Source: Winogradskyella forsetii (GTDB lineage Bacteria > Bacteroidota > Bacteroidia > Flavobacteriales > Flavobacteriaceae). Taken from it: a stretch of DNA of 64,000 bases. The stretch is from positions 3,250,001-3,314,000 of the forward strand of contig NZ_CP053348.1 in assembly GCF_013394595.1 (NCBI RefSeq). The letters are read 5' to 3'. Below are positions 1 to 8,407 of this stretch, in pieces (the stretch's first letter is position 1; each line of letters opens with the position of its first letter). Position numbers and translations under genes: made by a program. The notes beneath the pieces were generated by a model, which was given only the letters and a program-made list of their open reading frames with translations, made no database searches and was not told the DNA's origin.

Positions 1-238
1 TGTTTAAGTCACTTAACCCCTCTTGTTTTATAATATAATACTCTATAGGAACCTCTGTAGCCGTGTAATTTATAGTTTTAATGTATTGATTTATCTTTTT
101 TGTTTTCCAACCAACGTTTGCAAGGTTATCTAATCTTAAATTTACATCTTCCGTTGTCACTTCACTTTTTTCATTAGCACATGAAAATAATAAGGACATA
201 CTAATTGTTAATATTAAGAGTGTTCTACTCAATGCCAT
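1..238 (-). CDS. Putative lipoprotein, C-terminus beyond the window
   Basis: Reading leftward from the ATG at 238, the frame stays open to the window edge (79 codons). It begins with a basic-hydrophobic segment ending in LLFSC, a lipoprotein signal peptide and lipobox with the lipidated Cys at about residue 20, followed by a charged region. The product should be a periplasmic or outer-membrane-anchored lipoprotein. Its start overlaps the end of the upstream Skp-like gene by 14 nt in another frame, so the two are probably translationally coupled. I do not recognise the mature domain; too little is present to name it. Confidence 0.6.
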   Translation of the reverse strand, partial: MALSRTLLILTISMSLLFSCANEKSEVTTEDVNLRLDNLANVGWKTKKINQYIKTINYTATEVPIEYYIIKQEGLSDLN

Positions 239-719
239 CATATTTAGTATTGGCATAAATTATTATATCTTTCGTAATATTGAATTCATCTTTAGAATAC
301 ATAATATTACCATTACCAGATGCTCCTAATATGATTTCATAATCTTTTAATTTCCCATACTCTTTTACATATCCATTTAAACGACTCCATACTTGTTCGC
401 TAACGGAATTCTTAAAATAAGCCTGATATTCCTCAAGTTTAGCATTCTCTTGTTGTAAATTATATTGAAGTAATTTATCTTCCTTTTTTTCTTTTACAGA
501 TACTTGAAATAATTGATATAGACTATCTACTTTTTTAGCCTGTATGCTAATCTTAGTTGTATGTAATTCATTCATCTCTTTAGACATCTTAAAAGCACCA
601 AATAACTCAACATTATCAACATAAACCGCTCTTTTATTACCATAAAAAGTTGTAACAATAATAAAAGCTAGAATTATTAAAATAAAAATAGAATTAAATA
701 TGGGAAGTATTTTTTTCAA
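225..719 (-). CDS. OmpH/Skp-like membrane-anchored periplasmic protein
   Basis: 164 residues. An N-terminal hydrophobic helix (about residues 5-27) is followed by a YVDNVELF segment resembling the start of mature OmpH/Skp chaperones, then a lysine/glutamate/glutamine-rich stretch expected to be coiled coil (about 45-115). The C-terminal motif GASGNGNIMYSKDEFNIT matches the Gly-rich, 'ITKDII' ending of Skp family members. Skp proteins hold unfolded outer membrane proteins in the periplasm. This is probably an accessory paralogue, because it is not beside bamA and appears membrane-anchored. The frame has no ATG at the start and must begin at TTG 719. It overlaps the downstream lipoprotein gene by 14 nt. 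Confidence 0.6.
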   Translation of the reverse strand: MKKILPIFNSIFILIILAFIIVTTFYGNKRAVYVDNVELFGAFKMSKEMNELHTTKISIQAKKVDSLYQLFQVSVKEKKEDKLLQYNLQQENAKLEEYQAYFKNSVSEQVWSRLNGYVKEYGKLKDYEIILGASGNGNIMYSKDEFNITKDIIIYANTKYDGIE

Positions 720-1213
720 TGCATTGACGGTTTAGTAGTTAGAACCTAAATATACTCATTAAAAAAAAAATATTATTATTCTTACAAAGAATAATTTAAG
801 ATTTTTTTAACATTCAATTTAAAACATTGATTATCAGCAATATAAATATGTCTGTTAATTATTAAAAGTTTCAATACATACTTTAAATCTGAAGTTAAAT
901 ATAAAAATGGCTGACGTTTTAATATTAATTACAGTGAAGAAGAACATATGGAGTAGCTAAACCTAAATGAAATCTGTTTACCTAATAATTTAACCCCCAA
1001 TAAGTTAGTGGTAATATTTTAAATTTCAAAACCAATATATTAGAATATGAAATATTAGAAATGAACTTTAAAACAGAAGCTAGAAATAATCTCTGTTACA
1101 GAAGAAATAAGTACCGTTGAAACCTTTTGTAAATACAATGAAAGTACTGAGCCATTTTATAGTTGGAAAAAAAGTTTGAGCACAAAGGCGAAGCAGCTCA
1201 GCAGTATTTAATC
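720..1213. other. 494-bp intergenic region with decayed coding sequence
   Basis: Very AT-rich. The left half (720-900) holds A/T runs and no recognisable element. The right half contains short open stretches broken by stops, ending in the transposase-like scrap listed separately. It looks like a graveyard of a former mobile insertion rather than a regulatory leader, because both flanking genes point away from or end at it on the minus strand. Confidence 0.4.
1095..1211 (+). pseudogene. Transposase-like helix-turn-helix fragment (remnant)
   Basis: A 38-codon open stretch on the plus strand ends in TAA at 1209-1211. Its peptide contains EEISTVETFCKYNE and FYSWKKSLSTKAKQL, which resembles the HTH core of IS3/IS66-type OrfA proteins ('...FCxxxxIS..TFYxWKKKF...'). 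It has no start codon, no partner orf and no terminal inverted repeats that I could find. I infer a degraded insertion sequence; the family is uncertain. Confidence 0.3.
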
Positions 1214-2032
1214 TTATCCAAAAGCAGATTCAACTGCACCACCATCAATCCTAATATTTGATCCGTTGATATAGCTTGCGTGTTCAGAACATAAAAATGC
1301 CACAGTTGAAGCGACTTCTTCTGGTTTTCCACGTCGTTCCATGGCAATATGTGGTCTTTTATTTTTTACAAACCACGCCTCAGCCTCTTCTATCGATAAA
1401 TTTTGTTCTTCCGCTACTTCTTCCATCATGGCTTCGGTCATTGGTGTTTTTACAAATGCTGGTGATATACAATTGAATAACATATTCTCTTTAGAATAGG
1501 ATCTCGATAAGCATTTAGATAAATTAACTATAGCAGCTTTACAGGCATTGTATGGACTTTCATTCTCATAAGGCTGAAATGCATTTTCTGATGCGACCAT
1601 AATCATCCGTCCCCAATTGTTTTTTTGCATCTGAGGAATAAAGGCTCGTGCAACTCTCACAGCTCCTAATAAATCTATTTCAATTGTTTTCATCCAATCA
1701 TCATCAGTAAGATTTAAAAAATCATCTGCAGCACCGCGAGCACCTGCAGAGTGAAATACAATATGTACACCACCAAAATCATCATCTATTTGTTTTGCCA
1801 TCTTTAAAACTCCTTCATTCTTAGAAAGATCAGCGGCTATTGTAACAATCTTATTGTTATCGTTTGACTCAGCTTCCACTATTCGCTTGGCTTCATCGAG
1901 TTCTTCTCCACCATCTTTATCCGATAGAATAATGTTTACGCCAGCTCTCGCTAAAAATTTCGCAGTTTCTAAACCAATGCCAGAATCTGCTCCTGTAATC
2001 AAAGCTGTTTTTCCTTTAATTTTTAAATCCAT
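1214..2032 (-). CDS. Short-chain dehydrogenase/reductase (SDR)
   Basis: 272 residues, usual classical-SDR length. The Rossmann glycine motif TGADSGIG lies near residues 14-21, HSAG replaces the usual NNAG at about 94-97, a catalytic Ser sits in the VASEN region, and the catalytic YNACK (Tyr-x3-Lys) is near 162-166. An acidic residue after beta-2 (LSDKD) suggests preference for NAD over NADP. The C-terminus has the typical GSNIRIDGG ending. Cytosolic NAD(P)-dependent oxidoreductase; substrate unknown. It follows another SDR after 9 nt, so the pair is an operon, possibly for sugar or sugar-acid oxidation, but nothing ties it directly to the fructan locus. Confidence 0.85.
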   Translation of the reverse strand: MDLKIKGKTALITGADSGIGLETAKFLARAGVNIILSDKDGGEELDEAKRIVEAESNDNNKIVTIAADLSKNEGVLKMAKQIDDDFGGVHIVFHSAGARGAADDFLNLTDDDWMKTIEIDLLGAVRVARAFIPQMQKNNWGRMIMVASENAFQPYENESPYNACKAAIVNLSKCLSRSYSKENMLFNCISPAFVKTPMTEAMMEEVAEEQNLSIEEAEAWFVKNKRPHIAMERRGKPEEVASTVAFLCSEHASYINGSNIRIDGGAVESAFG

Positions 2033-2041
2033 GATTCTATT

Positions 2042-2860
2042 TTATCCGTTAGTAGTAAATCCAGGATAACACGTCATCCCACCATCTACAAAGATTGTTG
2101 TTCCATTTATATATTCAGATTCATCTGATGCCAACCAACTGGCCACAGCACCAATATCTTCAGGTTCTGCCATCCGGTTGTAGGGTATTAAGCGCAACAG
2201 GTCGTTATAGCTTTGCTCATTATTCCAAACGTCTTTATTAATAGCTGTCTTAGTTGCGCCAGGTGCAATGCTATTACACCTAATTTTATACTTCGCATAA
2301 CCTTGACAAATACTCTGCATTAACATCACTATACCGCCTTTGGCCGCTGCATAATTAGCGTGGTTTGACCAAGGAATTACCTCATGGACCGAACTCATAT
2401 GAATTATTTTACCCGCTGATGACGAAATTTTTTCCTGCACACCATTCGCCATAAATTCCTTAAGCGCTTCGCGAGCACACAAAAATTGGCCTGTAAGGTT
2501 GACTCCAATAACTTGGTTCCATTGGCTAATTGTCATGTCATGCAATGGTGCATCTTTTTGAATTCCAGAATTTGATACACAAATGTCTATAGTACCAAAT
2601 TCGGTTTTACCAAACTTGAATAATTCCTTAACTGAAGCCTCATCACTAACATCTGCCTGTTTAATCCGAACGCCAGCATTCTTGGAGTCTTGGGTTATTG
2701 CATGAGCGACTTCCTCCGCTCCAATTTTATTATTGTGATAATTAATAATTACATTTGAACCCTCCCTTGCTAATGCTTTAGCTACTGCTGTTCCTATTCC
2801 AGAACTCGCACCTGTTACAATACTTGTTTGGTTTGTTAATCGTTCATTTGGTTTTTGCAT
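2042..2860 (-). CDS. SDR oxidoreductase, glucose 1-dehydrogenase-like
   Basis: 272 residues. It carries TGASSGIG (about 16-23), NSG at the NAG position, a catalytic Ser in HMSSV and YAAAK as the active-site Tyr/Lys pair, and ends with GTTIFVDGG. The sequence resembles the glucose 1-dehydrogenase/3-oxoacyl-ACP reductase branch of classical SDRs. NYHNN after beta-2 lacks the NAD-selective acidic residue, hinting at NADP. First gene of a two-SDR operon (9-nt gap to the next). Substrate unknown; a sugar or sugar-alcohol is a guess from family resemblance only. Confidence 0.82.
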   Translation of the reverse strand: MQKPNERLTNQTSIVTGASSGIGTAVAKALAREGSNVIINYHNNKIGAEEVAHAITQDSKNAGVRIKQADVSDEASVKELFKFGKTEFGTIDICVSNSGIQKDAPLHDMTISQWNQVIGVNLTGQFLCAREALKEFMANGVQEKISSSAGKIIHMSSVHEVIPWSNHANYAAAKGGIVMLMQSICQGYAKYKIRCNSIAPGATKTAINKDVWNNEQSYNDLLRLIPYNRMAEPEDIGAVASWLASDESEYINGTTIFVDGGMTCYPGFTTNG

Positions 2861-3076
2861 AAGAATATTAAATGGATGTTTCCAAATCTAGCTGTTTTGA
2901 GCAAGCGTCATTAACTTTAATGCTTTAGTTATTAGCCTTTTTGAGCTAAATTTTGCGAGTTTAGAAATTTTGACACATTTAAGAGTTTTTATAACCCATA
3001 ACATTTTAACTCGGAAGACTTTAAAAATCTATACCTAAATTTGCGATCTTTTAATTTAGTAATTCAATCATAAAAA

Positions 3077-3804
3077 ATGTCGCAACAAAAAATGACCTTA
3101 GTTTTTATACATTATTTCGGTGGAGACGGTGGAAGTTGGAAATGGCTTTCTAAGAAATTACCGAAAAGGTTTGACTGTAAATTTTTTTGACACTGCCAGG
3201 ATTCGATAATACGTCACCTTTAGAAGAAAAATCCATTCGTAGTTTCTCGCAATGGATCAGTGACCAAATTAAAGCACTAGACTTAGATAACTATATATTG
3301 GTTGGTCATTCCATGGGCGGAAAACTCGCTTTGTTTACTGCTTTTATAAATCACGACTGCTTACCTCAAAAAATGATTCTAATTGCACCTTCCCCTCCAA
3401 CTATTGAAAATATGACTGCTGAAGAAAAAAAGCGAATGTTAAATCATCCTGATCAAGATAGTGCAGTAACAACTGTAGAGCAAAGCACTAATAAAAAGTT
3501 GAATAGAAAAAGGTTCAAATATGCCGTTGAAAGTCAACTAAAAGTAGATAATGCAACTTGGAAATGGTGGATTGAAACGGGAATGACTAATGATATTAGC
3601 TGGGCAATCAAAAATATTGATGTTCCGACATTTGTAATCTGTAGTAAGAATGACCCTGTAATAACAACTAATGCCATTCAAGAAGAGGTTTTACCATATC
3701 TAGAAACGGCAAAACTCATTACGTTTGGTAGATCTGGACATTTAATACCCATGGAATCACCACGTAAGTTAGCCAAAGTCATTAAAAAAATTATTAAAAC
3801 TTAA
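3077..3804 (+). pseudogene. Alpha/beta hydrolase split by a frameshift at a T7 run
   Basis: The gene is in two frames. From ATG 3077 the first frame reads 37 residues including FIHYFGGDGGSW, the oxyanion-hole region common in alpha/beta hydrolases, then stops at TGA 3188-3190 straight after seven T residues (3182-3188). The second frame (usable from TTG 3187) continues at once with LTLPGFDNTS, the nucleophile elbow VGHSMGG, and a late Asp (KNDP) and His (GRSGHLIP) completing a Ser-Asp-His triad. One extra T would join them into a protein of about 242 residues, normal for the family. It may be a true frameshift mutation, a sequencing or assembly error in the homopolymer, or less likely -1 slippage. 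Substrate unknown. Confidence 0.75.
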
Positions 3805-3840
3805 ACGTTATTAAACTGATTGTCACTAAAACAAAATTAG

Positions 3841-3942
3841 GTTTTAACATTCAACCATGAAAATCACGGATTGCTGGCAGGTAAAATTGCATTCGAAATA
3901 AATCAACGGATAAAAACGCTAGAAACGATTACCAAATTTTAA
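3841..3942 (+). pseudogene. C-terminal coding scrap (possibly DUF3891-like)
   Basis: A 33-codon stretch ends at TAA 3940-3942 and encodes a peptide with HENHGLLAGKIAFEIN. A His followed by LAGxxA near a C-terminus recalls DUF3891 proteins, but the assignment is from memory and weak. A stop lies directly upstream in frame and there is no start, so this is at best a remnant of a lost gene between the hydrolase and the fructokinase. Confidence 0.2.
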
Positions 3943-3980
3943 GACTTTCTCAATTCTTGAGTGAATAAAAATAGCAGCTT

Positions 3981-4862
3981 CTAAGGCGTCATAAAACTAT
4001 GAATATCTGAAAGTGTTAATCTAGGATTCGCCCCTTTATTTTGAGCCACCAAAGCACCAACAGCACATGCAAAATCAATAGCGTCTTGTGGAGAACTTTT
4101 GTTTAATAATTGGCTAATAAGTGATGCCAAAAAGGAATCTCCAGCTCCAACCGTATCTATGACCTTTATTTGAAATCCACTATTGTAAAATAGTTTGTCA
4201 TCATATAATAAAACAGCTCCGTGCGGCCCTTTAGTAACACAAATATGTTTTGTATTCGTCTTATCAGCTATGTATTTTAAATTTTGTTCTAAAGAGTTAT
4301 ATTTAGAACCCATATACTTGCTTACCTCAAAAAGCTCATCATCATTAAACTTTATGAAGTCTGCTTTTTTCATAAGATGAAACAATACTTCTTTCGTATA
4401 ATACGGTGATCTTAAATTAAGGTCGAAAATTTTATAATTAGCAAGCTCTACAAGCTCATACAATGTATTTCTAGAAATGTCATCTCTAGCAACCAAACTT
4501 CCGAACACAAATGCATCTGCCTTTTTTACAGCAGTTTTAGAAACTTCTGTTACACCTATTTTATCCCAGGCACGAGGGTATTTAATGTCATAAGATGCTG
4601 AACCTTTATCATTTAACATCACTTTTACTTTCCCAGTTTTATATTCGCTAAGTATTTGGACAGAACTCATATTTATACCACAATCTTTAAGGTATTCCAT
4701 AATTTTTGCTCCACCTTTATCTTTCCCAATAGCGCTAATCATTGTTACATCATGTTTAAATGATTGTAGTCTGCTTGCTACATTTAAAGGCGCACCTCCT
4801 ATTTTTTTATGGGTTGGAAACACATCCCATAATACTTCTCCAAAACATACTATTCTAGCCAT
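3981..4862 (-). CDS. PfkB-family fructokinase
   Basis: 293 residues from ATG 4862 (MARIVCFGEVLWD...), the normal ribokinase/fructokinase length. The N-terminal GEVLWD and KIGGAPLNVA match the fructokinase substrate-binding signature, and DTVGAGDSF (residues 236-244) is the PfkB ATP/anion-hole motif with catalytic Asp242. The role is ATP-dependent phosphorylation of cytosolic fructose to fructose 6-phosphate, the last step of the fructan pathway encoded upstream. The frame is open back to 4925, but that stretch is a perfect terminator hairpin, so the shorter start is preferred. It is the final gene of the locus, separated from the DUF4960 gene by the terminator and therefore perhaps attenuated. 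Confidence 0.88.
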   Translation of the reverse strand: MARIVCFGEVLWDVFPTHKKIGGAPLNVASRLQSFKHDVTMISAIGKDKGGAKIMEYLKDCGINMSSVQILSEYKTGKVKVMLNDKGSASYDIKYPRAWDKIGVTEVSKTAVKKADAFVFGSLVARDDISRNTLYELVELANYKIFDLNLRSPYYTKEVLFHLMKKADFIKFNDDELFEVSKYMGSKYNSLEQNLKYIADKTNTKHICVTKGPHGAVLLYDDKLFYNSGFQIKVIDTVGAGDSFLASLISQLLNKSSPQDAIDFACAVGALVAQNKGANPRLTLSDIHSFMTP

Positions 4863-4875
4863 AATATTTCTTTTT

Positions 4876-4916
4876 AAAAAAATCCCAAAAGAAGTTAAAT
4901 TTAAATTCTTTTGGGA
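4876..4916 (-). terminator. Perfect 11-bp terminator hairpin before the fructokinase
   Basis: On the minus strand TCCCAAAAGAA pairs with TTCTTTTGGGA (4906-4916 with 4883-4893), followed by seven T residues. It lies 14 nt before the fructokinase ATG and after the DUF4960 gene. It should end or attenuate transcripts of the SusCD operon. Partial read-through could set a lower level of kinase. Confidence 0.8.
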
Positions 4917-5061
4917 AAAATTCAACTAAATTAAACACTAACTCAAATATTTATTTTTTTTCTAGTTTAGAATTTAATAACTCTTTAGTATTTTCATCCA
5001 AAGTTTTAAAATATAATTTTAACACTGGCAGTGTACTCTAACACTGACGTTAAAAATTTTA

Positions 5062-6570
5062 TTAGTTTGAAAGACCTAAATCTGCCAAATGATTTAAAAT
5101 ATTTTTAGTAATAATCTTCATATTATCACCATTTGGCACACCACCTACTTCCCAATCCCACGTTCCACCTATAGCACAAACTACAGTACCAGCTGTTCCA
5201 TCTGATGGCCATTCAACACCCCAAACTTCGTTACCTACGCAGTTACCCCAAAGAATGTTACCACCTACAGCAGCTTCAAAATTTGACCGTGCTTCATCCA
5301 ATGTCGCAGCTTCCCATGGACCAAAATCCATATTATATTGAGCGACTCTATTCTTTTTTAAAGTACCAGCAGCTAAAGTCTCAAAATCTGCTCCAATACA
5401 ACCACCTGCATTTGAAGATACCCCAGTAAAGTATGGGCTAGAAGTATCTGCTGTCCAGCTACCACCCCAAGCATCACCTGTTGCCCAATCCTCATATCCT
5501 ATACCTCCAAAAGCTTGATTAGGAACTCCATTACCATCAACCACACCAATATCATCTAAAATAAATGCAGCAAAATTGCTTACAAGTAGATTTCCACCTG
5601 CCTCATAATAGGTTGTAACTCTATTAATTAAATTATCGGCTAAATCTGAACATGCTGGACTATCCGCAGGGCCTTCACCAATGATGCAGTTAGCACCATT
5701 ATTAGGGAATTGGGCTACCCTGTCTCCCCACCAGCCACCATCGAACTGAATCCAAATAGCATGATATACACTTAAATCTACCTCGCCATTGGCTACATCG
5801 GTAAACGAATGATAAGTAACTTCTGTAAAAGGTCCTGCAATATTTGGAAACCACTGGGCAGCGGTTTCATCATCATCTACTGTAAAATCCCCACCGTTGC
5901 AGGCGTCCCATGCCACAGGTGTATTTTCAGCAGCAGCACCTAAAAATGCTATTTTTCTAATATCAAAACTCACAAGGTATTCAATAATTCTTGAAGGTGA
6001 AATCACATTCGCGGTATCAAAAGTGTTGATTTTAAAAGTATAATCCCCTTCAGCAATATCGCTTATAGTATAAGATGTAGCATCTCCAGGTAAATTGACT
6101 ATATCATTATTGATTTGCAACCTTATACTTTGCAAACCAGTTTCTATTAAATCCCATGTTAGTATAAGGTTACTACCACCTTGTTGAGCATTAAAGTTAC
6201 GAACAGCTTCTGGACCTTCCCTACGTAAGCTAACGGTTTCACCTAAAGAAAGATTACCTTCAGCATCTTTTGTTTTTACGGTAAATGTATAATCCTTATT
6301 TACATCAATAATGCCATAGCTAAATGTTATTGCCGCACTTTGAATGTTTTCAATACCATCGGTATGACTTACAACTATGCTACTTACATTTGATGGATTC
6401 GTCCAAGTTAAAACAGCATCATCACCATTTAAATCAACGCTCAATCCACTTACTTTTTGGGCAATGGTTGGATTAATTGGGTCTAATTCTAAATCTTCAC
6501 AGGATGATGTGAGTGTTAATAAGAAGCCGAACACTAAAAACATCGCTATTCTTTTAATAATTTTAATCAT
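5062..6570 (-). CDS. DUF4960 surface glycan-binding lipoprotein of the fructan locus
   Basis: 502 residues. A signal peptide ends in LTSSC, and the lipidated Cys is followed by acidic residues (EDLELD) that favour surface export in Bacteroidota. Two fibronectin-III-like beta repeats follow (about 38-115 and 118-198), then a Gly/Trp-rich C-terminal domain (about 203-500) that I recognise as DUF4960. In Bacteroides thetaiotaomicron a DUF4960 lipoprotein of the levan locus is a surface glycan-binding protein; this assignment follows that precedent. It sits downstream of SusCD and the GH32-like gene, the usual place for a SusE/F-type binder. Ligand inferred as fructan. Confidence 0.78.
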   Translation of the reverse strand: MIKIIKRIAMFLVFGFLLTLTSSCEDLELDPINPTIAQKVSGLSVDLNGDDAVLTWTNPSNVSSIVVSHTDGIENIQSAAITFSYGIIDVNKDYTFTVKTKDAEGNLSLGETVSLRREGPEAVRNFNAQQGGSNLILTWDLIETGLQSIRLQINNDIVNLPGDATSYTISDIAEGDYTFKINTFDTANVISPSRIIEYLVSFDIRKIAFLGAAAENTPVAWDACNGGDFTVDDDETAAQWFPNIAGPFTEVTYHSFTDVANGEVDLSVYHAIWIQFDGGWWGDRVAQFPNNGANCIIGEGPADSPACSDLADNLINRVTTYYEAGGNLLVSNFAAFILDDIGVVDGNGVPNQAFGGIGYEDWATGDAWGGSWTADTSSPYFTGVSSNAGGCIGADFETLAAGTLKKNRVAQYNMDFGPWEAATLDEARSNFEAAVGGNILWGNCVGNEVWGVEWPSDGTAGTVVCAIGGTWDWEVGGVPNGDNMKIITKNILNHLADLGLSN

Positions 6571-6629
6571 GATTTTCTTATTTTATTTGTTATTTTGAAA
6601 TACTGCATACTTTACAGGAGTAACTTTAC

Positions 6630-8288
6630 TTACGGTTTAGTTACTTTTATTGTTTTAAAAGACACTGAGCTATTATCTGCAAATACACCCCAAGATGTAT
6701 TTGGTGCTTTATAAACTCTTGATGTAAGTGCAACTTGGTTATTTATATAGATTACAACTATGGAATTTTCTACAACCATCTTAACATCATAATCTACATT
6801 TGGTTCTAATGTGAAAGAAGTCTCATTATCCGAAATTGTTGAACTTGATAAAGATGACCTAGTTGTTTTATCTAATCTTATTTTATTCTCACTTGGTACA
6901 AAACGTAAACTTATTACGTTGTCATTTTCGTCACAAGCACCCAGAAAAAATCCAAAGTCTCTATTTGATTGTGAATATGATACAGTAGTTGATATCAAAT
7001 ATCTTGGTGCGTCAATAGGTTCATAAAAAACCGCCGAAACATCATTATTAGTAGAACTACTAAGATTATAAGACTCTTCGTTTGCATCTGTTTTTTCAAA
7101 AGTGCCAATTTCTCTATTTAGTTCTAGAGCAATTTCTGTTTGCATACCACTGCTAATTGCATCTGGTATAGACAACATCAAATCATCATTAGAGTCTTGT
7201 GTTAATTTGTGAGCCACTAAATTTCCGCCCCAAGTTTTAACACCAGAATCTAAATTATTCTCAGTTCTTGCAGTCCACCCCATCATAAAGGCATCTGTGC
7301 CGTTACTTACTGCTTTTGCAGCATAAAAATCATTACCATCTAGAAATTCTGAACTAGTTGGTTGCTCCCATGGTCCAGTTGCTGAACTACTTTTTCTATA
7401 TAAAACTTTACGTGAATCAATATCAGAAAAGATTAAATAATACATACTTCCCATTTTGAAAACTTGAGCTGTTTCCATCATAAAGTAAGTACTATTATCT
7501 CCATCGTAAAAAATGTCATCGTATGTCCAAGACAACAAATCTGTCGATATGTAAGAAGCAATAACGCCTTTAAAAACTCCACCAACATTTGCTCTGGCAC
7601 TAACAAGCATATAGTAAGTTCCCGCATCTTCAAAAACATAAGGGTCTCTAAAATTATCTTGCTCATCAAACTGCATTCCTGTTGGCGCATAAATAGTTGT
7701 AAATGTGCTGTTCTTAGTAAAACCAGCTTCAGGATTCGTTGAAGTTGCCAACATAATACCTTCTTTTATATTTACACAATTTGATGGGAAATTAGGATTA
7801 TGCCCTGTGTAAAAACCGTAATATATGTTGTCTTTAACAAAGACCGATCCTGAACCAATAGCAAAGTCTTGGTCACATACTGCAGAACTTGAACTAATTA
7901 TTTCTGAACTAATCTCATCATACGATGAAAAATCAGTCGTAGATAGTGTATACCATGGATGTCTTTGATTTGAGTTATCATTCCAAATATCTTTCAAATA
8001 ATATATATAAAATTTATTTGAAGCATCATCGTAAATAGGCATTAAATCACCTATACGTCTTCCATTTGATCCTATTTTATAAATTGAATAATCAGATTGT
8101 TCTATCTGCGGTGTACATTGCAAATTTTCAAACACAGGGTCGGTATCTGGATCATCATCTGGATTAGTCAAATCAGGTCCCTGAATTGTATCTACTGAAT
8201 CATCTGTGACTTGGCAACTATTAGCCATAATAAAAAGACTTAACAGAAGTACTGTGGTAAAAAATTTAATTTCATTTCTCGATTTCAT
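6630..8288 (-). CDS. GH32-like five-bladed propeller lipoprotein, divergent
   Basis: 552 residues with a lipobox ending at Cys25 and an acidic linker to about residue 55. Blade motifs give a GH32-type active site: GDLMP with Asp81 as likely nucleophile, NFRDP with Asp215 as transition-state stabiliser, and METAQ with Glu272 as likely acid/base. The classical WMNDPNG is absent and replaced by the GDLMP form, so this is a divergent branch, possibly an endo-acting levanase. A C-terminal beta-sandwich (about 400-552) follows, as in GH32. Expected at the cell surface, cutting polymeric fructan for SusCD. It lies between SusD and the DUF4960 binder. Confidence 0.72.
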   Translation of the reverse strand: MKSRNEIKFFTTVLLLSLFIMANSCQVTDDSVDTIQGPDLTNPDDDPDTDPVFENLQCTPQIEQSDYSIYKIGSNGRRIGDLMPIYDDASNKFYIYYLKDIWNDNSNQRHPWYTLSTTDFSSYDEISSEIISSSSAVCDQDFAIGSGSVFVKDNIYYGFYTGHNPNFPSNCVNIKEGIMLATSTNPEAGFTKNSTFTTIYAPTGMQFDEQDNFRDPYVFEDAGTYYMLVSARANVGGVFKGVIASYISTDLLSWTYDDIFYDGDNSTYFMMETAQVFKMGSMYYLIFSDIDSRKVLYRKSSSATGPWEQPTSSEFLDGNDFYAAKAVSNGTDAFMMGWTARTENNLDSGVKTWGGNLVAHKLTQDSNDDLMLSIPDAISSGMQTEIALELNREIGTFEKTDANEESYNLSSSTNNDVSAVFYEPIDAPRYLISTTVSYSQSNRDFGFFLGACDENDNVISLRFVPSENKIRLDKTTRSSLSSSTISDNETSFTLEPNVDYDVKMVVENSIVVIYINNQVALTSRVYKAPNTSWGVFADNSSVSFKTIKVTKP

Positions 8289-8331
8289 AACTTCTTTTGT
8301 TTATTATATGATTATCAGTAATCTTTTGATA

Positions 8332-8367
8332 TCCAGAAGAAGCCATTTATAATGAATTTCTTCTGGA
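8332..8367 (-). other. Perfect inverted repeat between susD and GH32-like gene
   Basis: TCCAGAAGAA at 8332-8341 is exactly complementary to TTCTTCTGGA at 8358-8367, with a 16-nt loop and no T-run after it on the minus strand. It is therefore not a standard intrinsic terminator. It lies in the 119-bp gap after SusD and may act as an RNA processing or 3'-end stabilising hairpin that keeps susCD mRNA more abundant than the downstream genes (inference). Confidence 0.5.
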
Positions 8368-8407
8368 ATTACCAAACTAACTCAAAAACTATAATCCTTT
8401 CAATTAA

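Noticed and set aside
3182-3190. Programmed -1 frameshifting in the hydrolase
   Set aside because: The base before the two TTT codons is A, not T, so the classical slippery heptamer is incomplete, and no downstream pseudoknot was evident. Mutation or sequencing error is simpler.
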